Shown here one piece after another: positions 24,631-35,681 of a stretch of DNA of 64,000 bases. Where the stretch lies: positions 6,911,685 through 6,975,684 of the forward strand of contig NC_052672.1 in the NCBI RefSeq assembly GCF_016802725.1, read 5' to 3'. Made by a program: the position numbers and the translations under genes. Within the stretch, counting starts at the first letter, position 1. Each line of letters starts with the position of its first letter. Source of the stretch: Solenopsis invicta. Its lineage: Eukaryota > Arthropoda > Insecta > Hymenoptera > Formicidae. Below the pieces are notes generated by a model. It had not been told where the DNA came from, ran no database searches, and saw nothing but the letters and a program-made list of their open reading frames with translations.

Positions 24631-27600
24631 TCGCATAATACATTTTATAGTTGAAGATTATAATATAGTTGGAGACTGTAATAGAAATAATATACTTTTT
24701 ATAAGTCTCAGTCGTCAGGTATTTGGGACAGACAAACAATTCAAAACGAGAAGAGTTGTAGTCGGAATAGTTATGATAGACTTCGAAGCAGTGCTTGTCG
24801 TTTGTATCATAATTATTGATAAAAACATGTCCATTTGACGTCAGTAACACACGTTTCTCCCAAACATTTGAATCGTAACCGTGTATTAAGTCACATTGTG
24901 GCTTCTGAATCAAAACCCCGTGGCCTAAAAAATAAATAGAAGTAAATTAATTCCGTTTCTCTCTGTGGATAGAATTAACGTTGACAATTGTCATCTATTA
25001 TCAATTAGTAATGACAGATAAACAATGTAATAATGATAAAAATATAAATTTTTATTAGAAAGTAATAGAAGTGTTTAAATACCATTAGATGTAGGGTTAC
25101 AATATTGGGGGATTTTATTCTAAATTTAGATTTTGTTATTATCAAGTGAAACTATTAGACAGAACACAAAATAATTTTTGTAAGAAGAAAATGTAAGTAT
25201 CTGTACTATTTGCATTTTCCCAGAAATTCTCCCGTAATATAATAAAAATTTGAGGAAATTATTTAGTTTGGTAACTCTGATTAGTAATACTTTTGTTCGT
25301 GTCGAAAGTGAACGAATTCGTTTGATCTACGGCGTTCACAAAAGCATTGTAAAATTCTCCCACTTCATTGGTAGAACGAAGAAAACTAATGCAACCATCT
25401 TCATAAGCATATGTATCTTCTGGACAGCACTTTCTGATACAAGCGTTCGTGTCGCAGAATTGCGGATCCCTACACATACGGACTACCAAGTTTCGTTTAA
25501 CTGCAAACTCCGGCGTCATCTCGAGACAAGCGTTATCCTCAGTAACTGGTTCCTCTTTGACATTATTTTTCAACACTGGTATCATCACCTGTTAAGGTAT
25601 TTGAATCATTTACATAATGTTGTTTTAATACTTATCGACATATCTAGAAGGTTTCTATTTCAGAAGATGTAAAAGCTTTTATAAATTATCCTACATAGCA
25701 ATATGTCTATTTTACTACTGGTATATTGCATGCAATCATAACATTTACTGCTATCAGAATTATGATTATGGCAACTTAGTTCGCATTTGGTGCTAAATTG
25801 ATACCTTCATTACGTGACAACTTTAAGTAACAATTGGCATTTTTAAAACCATCATCATCAAAATTTCTGCTATTTGAAAGATGCCAGAAACATTTGTAAG
25901 ATTACACTCTACTACTCACGCGAGATAATATGATGCTGTTTTCTAACTGGCAATATATACATTTAATTTACAATTGAAACTAAATCATGTTTTGTATATA
26001 ACACATTTAAAGACAAGATAGGCTTGTGTACGGTTTTAACTAGTCTCAGCAGGAATTGTGGTTGAAAATATATTTTTCGATTTTGAGGAATATATCTGAG
26101 TCTTTTGAACAGTGTCGTTACTTTCAAACACAGATCTTAGGTTGAATTAGAATAAATAATATCACAGAATTAATAAATTAAGAATCCAATCTTTATTACT
26201 AATGTTAGCATTTTTTAAGAACTCCTATCTCAGGAAGAGTAAAAAATGTACATAATATACATTGGCACCACTAAACATGTAATTAGCTTTTGATTACATG
26301 ATCTTCTCCCCTTAAATACGTACGTTAAAAAAAGCAAATATTCAAATACGAAGCTTTTTTTTCAAGATTTTATAAGAAAAATCGACAAAAATTTCCCTTA
26401 CTCGCATATTAAAGTTCGTCAAATGAATGCCACTTTGTTGTACGGCAGTGATCAAAGCAAATGGATATGCCACTAAACATTGTAAGATAGAACATTAATA
26501 TGTCTATAATATAAGCAATTTTAGTTATAAATACTGGATAAAATTAATAATTTATATATTAATAAAATACTTATGGTGATTTCAAATTCAATGTGGTTAC
26601 GAAATACTTATGTATAAGCAACAAGTTTCAATATTTTAGTCAGTTACAAGTATTTATTTTTGTCTCTTTGGTAAGATAATTTTTTGGACATATAGTAAAA
26701 ATGAAACAATATCGCTAAAAATATTTGTCAAAATATTAATAGAGGCTATTGTATAATTCGGAAATCATATTTGTGTCAATATACATTCTGTTCATACATA
26801 AAAGTGAAAAAACAAAACATTAAAATCAATACTATACAATAAAATCTTGCGTAAAACTGAAATTTTGTTTTCCTTAATTACTCATTGTTAACAAAATTAA
26901 AAAAATAAACGAAAAAGTCGACCTATAATGTACAATACAAATTAAATAAACTAAGCCTTCTATGGTCGTATCTTGATCATTGTGCTATTTTTGTTTATGT
27001 GAATTTATATACATATTCAAACTGTGCGCTGATATTAAACTTTTATACAGTTTTTTCGGGGGCGAATAGATAGATCCAAGTACGCATCAATTATTATTAA
27101 ATGAAATTTAATTTAATAAATTACGTGATATTACTCTTTCTTATTTAGCTTAGGACTTTATTATGGCTGAAAAGTAATTAGCGCACAGTTTTGCTAAGTT
27201 TGAATGTGTTTATAAATTCAGATAAACAAAAATAGCAAGATCTAGCTATGACCGTAGAAGGTTTGGTTTATTTAATTTGTAAAAAAATTAAATTTTCAGA
27301 ATACTTAAAATAATAATTAATACGCAATTGCTGCGAAAATTATCTTACAAGTAGAAGTTCTAATTTCTTGCTTACCATATATGTATTGTTCCGTAGGAAG
27401 ATATCGTTTTCGTTAATTTCATAGTTAACGATCGGCCCTTTACACTTAGGTGGACCTTGGGTGAGTATCACTGAACTTTCTGCGTCAGTTGATCTATTGA
27501 ACAAAAATGCTCCAAGACTCTGTGATTCGTTTAATCGGGTCACACATGTCTTTGTGCCGCTGTCGAATATTGTATCGCCAAAGCAACATTTTCTGGTGTG

Positions 27601-28309
27601 TAAGAGTTGCGGAAAGGATGTATCATTTGCTTTCACTTGTTGGTCCTTGTTTGATCGACAGTAACGAATTATTATTTTGGGTGTTTTTTCCCCTGACTTG
27701 TAAAAATATTCAAGGCAAGCTGGCACCTACAAACAATTTGTTAAGTTGTTAAACAGGAGTCACTCGCTTATAACATCATATAATTGTTGTTAAATAACAT
27801 TTTACTTTAGTTATATGATTAGAATGGTATGCCAAGTGTGGATATTATTATTTTTCTTTTAAATGATATAAATAGGTACATACATTAGCGAATCAAAAAA
27901 ACATTTCTTGTCTTTCCTAGATTTCTCTTTATACTTCTTTATTATTCTCTTTATATTTTTTATAAAACTTGATTTCTTTCTTGTCAATCATGACATTGCG
28001 ACCTTAAAGTTAAAGATAAACAAGATCAATTTAATTTCAATTTACCTCCAAGACAGTGTCAGATTCAAAATCGTCGAGTACCGTTGTCACAAGATCCTCA
28101 GGTTCGTTGCACTGAGGAAGTTTTTGGAACTCTCGGGTAATGTTCCAATAGTGAGAATAAACGTCTATCGCGAATAACGGTACTGATTCACAGTTGGGGC
28201 CGTTTACATAGATCTGTCCCGGTGGGCAACATTTCGTTAGTTGCCACTCGGATGATGCTTTTATCAAGGATAATAGCAGGCCGAGCAAAGCAAACCTTAT
28301 CATAGACAT
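14922..28309 (-). CDS. Methuselah-like GPCR, copy 2 (complete, 9 coding exons)
   Basis: Coding exons: 28046-28309, 27376-27726, 25291-25588, 24696-24924, 23806-24020, 23654-23732, 22735-22916, 18668-18848 and 14922-15153. The total is 2031 nt, or 676 residues plus stop, with no internal stop and consistent phases. Residues 1-19 are a signal peptide. Exons 1-3 each carry a CC-x(9-10)-C module (exon 1 starts with TKCCPPGQ), and exon 4 adds a block containing NGHVFINNYDTND. TM1 is about 384-406, TM2 415-437, TM3 455-475, TM4 496-517, TM5 549-572, TM6 602-624, TM7 634-658, followed by a basic tail ending QDIKKN. It is predicted to be a plasma-membrane receptor. Family members signal through G proteins and are linked to stress and lifespan traits in Drosophila; this copy's ligand is unknown. 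Introns 6-8 are expanded by transposable elements. Confidence 0.92.
15154..18667 (-). other. Intron 8 of copy 2
   Basis: About 3.5 kb with no gene. Near 16800-17000 it holds a diverged copy of a repeat that also lies at 18960-19190 next to exon 8 (shared CAATCGTTATA...GAGATAT-CGCAAGAAATGT signature). The part from about 15555 to 17925 is missing in copy 4. Confidence 0.6.
19315..19420 (+). mobile_element. tRNA-derived SINE head, copy 2 intron 7
   Basis: A box-A-like element (TAGTCGAGTTGG) followed about 25 nt on by a weak box-B-like GGGTTAATATTTGATG, as in RNA polymerase III-type SINE promoters. The segment is interrupted downstream by the hAT-type MITE. Confidence 0.5.
19432..20114. mobile_element. 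hAT-type non-autonomous element, copy 2 intron 7
   Basis: 683 bp with terminal inverted repeats (TAGGGGTGTACGGGTA and TACCCGCACACCCCTA). It is flanked by TAAATGTG and TAAATCTG, an 8-bp target duplication with one mismatch. The interior is a long imperfect palindrome rich in CCCGAAATC motifs. The open frame inside it is repeat-derived, not a gene. Confidence 0.78.
20919..21936. mobile_element. 1.0-kb TIR element unique to copy 2
   Basis: Left end GAGCCGTTTATTTTGAAAGT and right end ACTTTCAAAATAAACGGCTG are inverted repeats of at least 30 bp including GGCCTAACTCC. Two further copies of the GGAGTTAGGCCACTTTCAAA end lie inside, at about 21124 and 21737. Copy 3 shows the empty site (GGAACAAATATTTG). 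A minus-strand ORF lies at 21350-21613. Confidence 0.72.
21350..21613 (-). CDS. Transposon-encoded ORF fragment, 87 aa
   Basis: ORF inside the copy-2-specific TIR element. Its end (KFKDIIDLLRYIPPEHHDFF) resembles the C-terminal tail I associate with repeat-encoded insect proteins, a basic linker followed by an LL-x-IPP-x-H-x-FF motif. No catalytic domain is visible. It is most likely the 3' remnant of an element-encoded protein and is not part of the receptor gene. The assignment is from memory of the motif only. Confidence 0.4.
   Translation of the reverse strand: MRFVRNKPYKIFYKTSMNENENFKVLNLLPRQARPRKFENIVLTPLYKNIRQITTAKFKDIIDLLRYIPPEHHDFFKSLSHTQNVDE
22463..22682. mobile_element. TA-flanked MITE beside exon 7, copy 2
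   Basis: About 220 bp. The left end AGCGATTTCGGCTGGGGCGC mirrors the right end GTGCCCCAGCCGAAATCGCT, with TA on both sides. It ends about 50 bp downstream of the exon 7 donor. Absent from copies 1 and 4. Confidence 0.75.
23387..23555. repeat. Degenerate short direct repeats, copy 2 intron 6
   Basis: Four imperfect repeats starting CCACTTGGG or TCACTTAGG near 23390, 23443, 23476 and 23523. Conserved in copy 3 at about 44672-44840 and absent from copies 1 and 4. Confidence 0.4.
24575..24626. repeat. (TA)n microsatellite, copy 2 intron 4
   Basis: TA run just downstream of the exon 4 donor. Shorter in copy 3 (45851-45875) and not expanded in copies 1 and 4. Confidence 0.85.
26934..27281. mobile_element. 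Foldback element in intron 2 of copy 2
   Basis: Outer ends TACAAATTAAATAAACTAAG and TTTGGTTTATTTAATTTGTA, then CCTTCTATGGTCGTATCTTG mirrored by AGCTATGACCGTAGAAGG. The arms are about 125 bp. Shared with copy 3 and absent from copy 1. A related half-element end (GATCCAGCTATGACCGTGAA) lies at about 20246. Confidence 0.6.
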
Positions 28310-29132
28310 AGTTGTGTAAAACTGTAATTATTCGTTTATTTAATACAAAGTATATATCTCTGTATTATTATCGCTTTTTTAAAGTCAACGTCACGTTCTT
28401 AATTGATACTTCCAGATTATTATTTTGATTAATTTGCAGTCACATTTCAAAGCTGCTGCTTTTTGTACTTTAAACCTGTTTTTTCTACGTACACTTCATT
28501 TTAATAAAAATATAATTTACTTGTCTACAAATAATACATGCAGCGTTTTTCACTCTTATTCAAAAAGAACTTCTTCATACTTTCCTGCTGAATTATTATT
28601 TTAAGTCGTATTTAAACCAATTTCTTTAATTGCTTAAGTTTTAAACCGTCATTTCACATCGATTTGTAAGTTTTATGCACAACAATATTATTACAATATG
28701 CTTTCCTGCACTTAATTTTATTTCTGTGTGTTTCGATTCTTCTTTCATTTACTACTCCGGGCAGAAATAGTTGCTATCTGTTTAATAATAACTTGAATTA
28801 TTATGTTTTTATTGAAATCATTCTGAGCATAAACTGTTTGTACCATTTTAAATTAGGTTATACAATACTTGATATAAAATTATTATTTTATAATAAGTGA
28901 TTATTAAAATTTTAAACCAAGATCAATATTTATCTTCAATATTTCTTTATCTTTTCTAAGCAAAGATATTATATTCTTATATATTTATAAATTAGAACGT
29001 TTCTATAAATTAAATTTTTATATATATCTTTCTATCTAAATGTATTACTTATTTTGTTTATCAACAAAAAATTGGGATAAACATTTATTTAACGCATTGC
29101 AATGAAAGTAACAGAATAAATAATTAACTTAC

Positions 29133-29290
29133 TTGTTTGAAAAATTGAAAAATTAAATTACTTGTTTGAATCCTCACTCAGTTCTCTCTTTATTTATCAA
29201 TTTTCTTGTCTTCTCGAAGTGACGTTACGTTGCAGCGAGTTATCTGTGTATTCAGTCGAATACTCGTTTCCTTTGTATGTGTCTCTGTAA
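29133..29290 (-). other. Candidate non-coding first exon of copy 2
   Basis: Homologous to the copy 1 leader. The donor GTAAGTTAAT is kept. A short internal duplication of a TTGAAAAATT-type sequence just inside the exon makes it about 20 nt longer than in the other units. The 5' end is inferred from the TATA box. Confidence 0.35.
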
Positions 29291-29313
29291 TTAATCAACG
29301 ACTTGTTCCATTA

Positions 29314-29321
29314 ATTTTATA
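29314..29321 (-). promoter_or_regulatory. TATA box, copy 2
   Basis: TATAAAAT on the minus strand, collinear with the boxes upstream of copies 1 and 3 and set in a conserved flank. Confidence 0.35.
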
Positions 29322-29664
29322 ACATTATCCAGTCTGAGGATACGTTGCTTTTAATGAAATTATTCTTTGACATTCGTGGACATTATTTACACATGTTTCT
29401 CGATGTGACACAATCGAATAGATTAGCGCGGAAAAGCGAATTGAGAGCTCTCTTAGGAGTGTGTTTGGAGAGATGTTATTAGCGTTATGTGCATTAGTCT
29501 TTTCTTGTGAACATCTAATGAATGATAAAGATAGAAGACACAAATAACGCTAGTAGTGGTCTTTTCAAACGCACTCTTTATTTCAACGCGTCAACATAAC
29601 ATCAGTTGATATTATGCTGAAAATCTGTCCCTCCCCTACTCTTCTATTTTGCGGAATTAAAAAA

Positions 29665-30180
29665 GGGGTGTAGTCACCCTGAGTCTCGTGTATATTGAGA
29701 AGACTCGGACACTGTCGTAGCTTTTGACGGAATGAGAAAAAGAAATCTTCCGCCAACCTCATTTATATTCACTGGTTTTCCGAGCTCTGTCTAGATTAAT
29801 CTCAATTCCAAAATTTTTGCTTCTATTGAACAACGTGAATCGCGAAATCCCAAACGCCGCAAAATGATTGCCGAGAGATCGAGACGGACGGTTGCAACGA
29901 GCTCAGGAGGAAACATCGATATTCTTTTAATGAGTCATTTATAATTTGTTTTTGACGATTGCGATATTGACACCGCGATGTCCGAGACTTTCTCTTTTTT
30001 CTTGAGTGTATGCGCTTGACCATCTACCATGCCGTCCGAATGCGCGTGTTTGCATTCGCTTGTGTATGTGTGTATTATGTATGTTGTGCACGATTTATTG
30101 CAAGTGTGAATCGTACGTAATATAATATCTATTTATACATTACAGAAACTTGTTTAGTCTGAACAGTTTGTAAACATTCA
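29665..30180. other. Conserved GC-richer block A, second spacer
   Basis: Homologue of the block at 10390-10900. About 1.4 kb that precedes it in the other spacers is missing here, so the block follows directly after an A-run near 29660. It is more diverged than the other two copies. Confidence 0.3.
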
Positions 30181-30716
30181 TTACACATGACCTTGATAAA
30201 CGACTTTTTATGCTTGATTTAAAAATAGAAAGTAGTAAAGAATCGAATCTTATTAAATGTGCGGGAGACAGCCTTTGGATAAAATAATCATTCTAAACGA
30301 GAAATCTTATAACTATGTTCAGAAATCGGTGATTGTTAATGTGATATGATGTCGTGATTATAATACTATAGTCGATGCGAATAAAATCTGATTTCGTGAT
30401 GTAAAGGTCTCATGGTGCACACAAAGTTTTAAGTGCTAATCGTTACTTCATATTCAATAGTATCATTTAGAAATGAAAGGACTAAAATATCTTGTGAAAT
30501 CTTGCTATAGAAATGTTTTTAAAACTGCGATATAATATGTTGCAACGGAAATGTTTCTGAAATCTATCACAGCCACTAAATTTTCTAATTGGGTTTTTTA
30601 AGATTGGGCAAATTTTGCTTAGGTACGTCAATTAAGTAGAAAATATACAAGCAAAAAATTTGTCTTATTGCTTTCGTTGACTATCCGAGGGAAAATTTTT
30701 TAAATGCACCTATAAC

Positions 30717-30847
30717 GTGTACTAACAATAAGTTTATGTAGTAGAAGTATCTACAAATTTGTTAAGCAAGAATGTTACGCAATAAAATTGTGTGACATTC
30801 TTGTATAACAGGTTTATATATACTTTTACTACATAAATTTAGTACAC
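30717..30847. mobile_element. Foldback element upstream of copy 2
   Basis: Near-palindrome of about 130 bp. The left GTGTACTAAC...TTTATGTAGTAGAAGTA mirrors the right ...TACTTTTACTACATAAA...GTACAC. Present in the second and third spacers, missing from the first. Confidence 0.55.
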
Positions 30848-31076
30848 ATCGCGAATGCATTTAGAAAATTTTTGCTGCTTATTTTATATGTATATAAATA
30901 ATGCATTATTTTATTAAGTATTTCAGAAAACATATTTGCATTTATTATATTAATCAAATTGCAAATATTAAATATAGAAGACATTATTGAAATGCTTTAA
31001 ATTTAAAGTACTTGAAAAAATGTTTAAATTACGATTAGTAATCCTTCCAATAAGGTTTAGATCTGGGCTTTGCAAA

Positions 31077-31226
31077 AATGCACATTTCGGCTAATTTTCG
31101 ATTTAAAGCTTTCTCCTTACCTCACTATTTCCAGCGCATTCCAAATGTCGATTGATATTTGGATTACGTGCATGTTGGTGAGGTAAGGAGAACAGTTTTA
31201 GTTAAAATTCGCCAAAATTGACATTT
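31077..31226. mobile_element. Foldback element unique to the second spacer
   Basis: Inverted arms of about 45-50 bp (GCTTTCTCCTTACCTCAC and GTGAGGTAAGGAGAACAG as the inner ends) around a centre of about 50 bp. Not found at the equivalent place in the other spacers. Confidence 0.5.
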
Positions 31227-31974
31227 TTTTTACTGACAATGAACCCTGGTTTGAATGATGTCTGTATTTTAGCAATTTCAAATGGCTTTAAAATCTTTGT
31301 GATGCGAAATTGTTTACATAGTATAAAGGACCTATTTAGACAAACTTGCATAGTTGCATAACTATTTACATACATAAAGAAATTGATTTGTTCATTAGCA
31401 CATGAATAAGAACATAAACCAGTTAAATTCCTTATACATATAATTATGCAGTTATGCAAATTTGTCTGGATAGGCCTTAACGCTTGAAACACACCGACGC
31501 AGCACAGGTATTTAGTACTACGAATTGAATCGAACAGTTAAAGCAAACATGTACTTTATTTTGAAGGATTTAGTATAAAAATTGGTATCTAGTTATGATA
31601 TAATTTCAAAGATTTCAAATTCTTGAATAGGATTGATAATATATAATTACCTAAAATTATCACCATGTGAAACAGTGAACCCTTTTCTATAGGAAACGAC
31701 GCTAATTTTATTATATTAATTCCTCCTTCTCTCCAAAAAATTGAGATAAATCGATAATAATAAATTGCAAACATTATTCCCTTTGCATGTATTCAAAGAG
31801 TTGGATTAAGATTTTGTATAAAAAATTATATCTTTTAACCCATACTTCAATAAGTTTTAAAATCTGAAAAATTTGTCAAAAATGAGTGGTTTATTTTGGC
31901 ATGTAATGCCCTAAGTTTTTGTTAGACACAATGTCTAATTTCTTATTTAATAATCTCTAGATTTCTCATAAAGA

Positions 31975-32518
31975 CGACACCGGTGTCTATTGCGCGTCAC
32001 CTAATCGATCGGCCAAACCGGCTTTACAAAATGTTGTTTTGTCTTACCAACACGAACGCTCCTCGTCGAGGCGGGATGTTCTCACGGTTCGTCTGGACGT
32101 CGACGGTCCCAACAGAGAAGTGAAGTTAAAATTTTTTAAAGGAGGTTTGGAAGGCTTCCTATCCCACTCAAGGGGATTTGTGATGCCTTGCGATTGGGCC
32201 TATCTTATCACGCGGTCCTTGCGGCTCCCGCGTTCGCGCTTTCGTTCTTCGATGCACAGCTTGAAGTATAATATGTATATCGTTGCCTTTGGGCAGTCCG
32301 CAAATTTCCTGGATGTACCGACGTTGGCCAAGCTAGCGAACTCTCCCTCAAGTTCGCAGCTAGAGCCGCAACTCATTTCGAAAATCCTTCTTCACAGCTC
32401 CAAGCAGGATTTCTCATATTATGATAAGTGCAGAGTACCGACATACCTTTACTTCGATCCATATTATCAGTTTTCTGTAACGTGCAGCAACTTTAGAGCC
32501 TCCCCACAAGAACCGTAA
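31975..32518 (+). other. Conserved block B, second spacer, with 159-codon ORF
   Basis: The ORF from 32039 to 32518 is the longest in the window that is not a receptor exon. It contains CDWAYLITRSLRL, DVPTLAKLANS and YDKCRVPTYLYFDPYYQF. In the other two spacers the homologous reading is broken at different points. I recognise no domain, signal peptide or membrane segment. It could be a short gene intact only here, or chance openness in a GC-richer segment. Confidence 0.3.
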
Positions 32519-32992
32519 GAAGGAAAAAATTTACGTATAAATTCTATAATTATGATACTGTCAGAAAATGGACTTTTATTTTGTAAGTTAGAAATCATTA
32601 TAATTATTAAGAATTTATTTATAATAATTACAAAATTTTTATTTGACGTTTATCTTGATGAGCGTTTGCAATTTTATTACCGATAATTATTTATGGAAAA
32701 TGCTTTACTTTAAGAAATTATATGACTTCGTTATAATATATTCTGCACGTATAACAAATAAAAAAGAATGTATCATAAAATTCATAAAACATTGGTATTA
32801 ATAATTTGAAATAGAAATGTATTTCTGTTACATAAATGAAACCTTGATATCCCGTAATTCATTTTATAATTAACTATAGGTATATACATATAAAGAAAGA
32901 AGTGGTAATCTTTTAATATTTATTTACTAGTATTTCAAGCCCTGTAGACTCTATAATATTTCTCGAACATTATATAAATATTATTGAAAGTT

Positions 32993-33034
32993 AAAATAAT
33001 ATTAAAATAATATTAAAATAATATTAAAATAATA
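32993..33034. repeat. 11-bp tandem repeat
   Basis: About four units of TAATATTAAAA, expanded only in the second spacer. Confidence 0.7.
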
Positions 33035-33130
33035 TTTCGAGTATATTGTTTAACATTTTTTATAATTTGTAATATTATAGCAATATTGTATTAATGTTAT
33101 ATATCTACTTTAATAATATTCATGATATAT

Positions 33131-34826
33131 TTATTTTAATATCCGCGAAATGTTATGAAACTGTTGTACAAGTATTATTTTTGTTTAAATATTAATGCAA
33201 ATTATTGTGCATAAGATATTTATAAACTTTATTAATTATTAAAATAAGTTATAACATTCCCGATAATTAAAAATATTAAAGTACATTGTGTTACTTACTT
33301 GTTATATAATATTCAAATAATTTTTATATAATGTTGCCAAGAAAGAACATATAACTATTATTTATAATATTTTAAGGGTTTAATATTAAAGGATATTGTA
33401 ACATTTACAGTCGTATAGAAATAAAAAATCTACATCTAATTCGAAACAATTTGTAATGAGACGTAGAATAAACCTAGCTTTAAAGTTTTGGGATAATTAA
33501 GAGAACCACGTAGAAAATCATGATAAGCCTTACAATTAGATCGGTATTCCTTCTTTGAAAATCCAAAAAATTCTATATCCTTTAATAATTCGTAATGAGG
33601 CATACGTCGGCGAATTTTTACCGTATCTGTAAGAAGAACTATGCCCGTTCCGTAATAATTCGTTCGTAATAAAACAAAACAAGTCTTACCACTTAGTAAA
33701 TATTTTTACGTACTTTACGAAATTCTACATAATTCAACTGTCGTAATATTGCGTATTTTTTCGCATTTGCGCATTATTTCGCATTGAATTCGTCCTTATG
33801 CATAAAAATTTTCCGTTAGCGCGAATATTAGTTATTATCATATTAGCATATAACGACAATTTACTAAACAAATCTAAATTCTATAAATAATAACTAGTCT
33901 TCATAATTTCGCTTAAAATAGTGATAGTAAACTTCTGAGGGAAGGTGAATGCGAAATTAAATGTGACAATAAATGGGAAAAGCATCGATTAATTTGACGA
34001 GGAATACAGATTTTACACAGACATATATTTATGACTTGTTTACAATATCTTTACAAAAACTATCGTACATTCTTATTATTGATAATATAATAAATTTTCC
34101 ATGTCCGACGATACATTAAGAGAATCATACTCTGGTTGACGTGTTTGATACATTTTATTTGGTAAATCAAAAATTGTATGAAAAAATGGCAAATTAAAAT
34201 GTACTGTCCTGAGACGATAAGAGAGAGATTGATTGTGAATTGATCATGTCCTTGTGCAGAGTGTGCAATTTACGGAACATCTATGCCCTTGTGCAAAGCC
34301 CACTGCTTGTGCATGGCATTTACTTCCATGTTTCTTAATGACGAGTCGATTAAGATGTCCTTATTTACATTTTCGCATCTAGACAAATCTTTGGAGAATT
34401 ACTTGAGCTCGTCAAATTTCGGTGGCGAATAGCTGTGTTTTGTATTCCTGCATTAGACTGGATTGGAACATCCTTTCTAACCTTACTGACTTTTAAACTT
34501 TATAGATTAGAAGAGTGCTTCTACTTTTAGTGTTTCTGAACAATGCGCTTTAAAATAACAGTCGATTTATCGAAGAAATATTTCGATACGAAAATATTGT
34601 TTAAAAAACTATTAACAAAATTCCATGGTATTGTGTTACTCCGCGTAATTCAAAGTGTGTATAGCTGAACATAAAGTTAAATGACAAAGAAGCACTCGAA
34701 TGTACATTTATTCGAGTGATAATACGGTCAAGTATAAAAACAATGACGACGTATGAGGAATGAAGTGCATATATATGTTGGAAAAGTTTAAAAGTTCTGA
34801 AAAGTAAAAGTACTTTATAACTATTG
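33131..34826. mobile_element. 1.7-kb insertion unique to the second spacer
   Basis: The flanking sequence (CATGATATAT before, TATTGTGTATTG after) is continuous in the other spacers, so this block was inserted here or lost there. I see no clear terminal inverted repeats or poly-A tail. It contains coding-like minus-strand segments (33436-33705 and 34270-34446). Source unknown. Confidence 0.5.
33436..33705 (-). CDS. Unrecognised coding-like ORF in the unique insertion
   Basis: An open frame of about 90 codons on the minus strand, ending at a TAG at 33436-33438. The first in-frame ATG is at 33603, leaving 55 residues from there. It contains IRRRMPHYELLKDIEFFGF, then a Cys-Lys stretch ending SLNYPKTLKLGLFYVS. 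Its composition is protein-like and an opening this long is unlikely in such AT-rich DNA. The upstream residues may belong to an exon entered by splicing. I do not recognise the family. A second piece (FSKDLSRCENVNKDILIDS, 34270-34398) may belong to the same decayed gene. Confidence 0.35.
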   Translation of the reverse strand, partial: KYLLSGKTCFVLLRTNYYGTGIVLLTDTVKIRRRMPHYELLKDIEFFGFSKKEYRSNCKAYHDFLRGSLNYPKTLKLGLFYVSLQIVSN

Positions 34827-34989
34827 TTATTGTGTATTGGCACGTTAGCGCTATTAAAAACAGCGGGCTATTAATTGTATAATTCCATAAAAAATTATTT
34901 GACTTCGTTATTTAATAACGGGGATAATGGCGGTAACCATAATGTTTACAGCAGCCGTAGTACTCTCTTTTTTTCATTTTACTTTAAAA

Positions 34990-35338
34990 GTGTACACTCA
35001 TTTCATCAGCAAATTTAGGAACAGAAGACAAACCGACAGATTGCTTTACTTTCGACGTATTGGTGATTTCTTCAACGTCATCTTTTGTCCACTCATTTTG
35101 GTGTAAACTAAATTTTACTAGAGCAGGATGTCGCTTTCAGGCAATGATCTTTTCGAACTTTTGTTGCAATCTTTCTGTTTGATTCCTTTCCTTATTCAAT
35201 TCATTGTATTGCTAGTTAGGATCATCTTTTCCGGATTAACCAAATCCCTGGAATGGTCCATCTGTTTTCCTATTTAAATTGTTACTCTCTCTTTTATATC
35301 GTTACCCTCTTTCCGATCTCTTAAATTCTCAATATGGC
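34990..35338 (-). pseudogene. Decayed coding-like fragment 3' of copy 3
   Basis: Homologue of the fragment after copy 2, with readable pieces such as QTERLQQKFEKIIA and KRHPALVKFSLHQNEW separated by the same in-frame stop. The shared disablement shows that it was already broken before the units duplicated. Confidence 0.33.
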
Positions 35339-35681
35339 TTAGTTATCGACTCTTTTTAAAACATAAGTCGCGTAAATGAAACAAAAATATAGCGTAGTTG
35401 ATCGCGTTTTTCCTGACTATATAAATAAACAATGACATTACGTTGCAGATTAATTTTTTTTTATATCTTGCAATCGTTTGCGAATAGCTTGATACACATT
35501 TTTTTTCATAACAAAAATAATGAAAATCAATAAACCTTCAAGACAATCTAAGACTAAAATGAGGTAAAAAAACACCTTCACGTGATGATCGAAACCTAAA
35601 GATTTGGCGAGGAAGTACTCTACTGTCTCGAATATCCATTGCATTCCCATAACGATGAACAGTTTGACGAACATGATAAAT

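Noticed and set aside
24584..24838. ORF rich in Tyr-Ile repeats
   Set aside because: It is produced by the (TA)n microsatellite and the antisense of exon 4.
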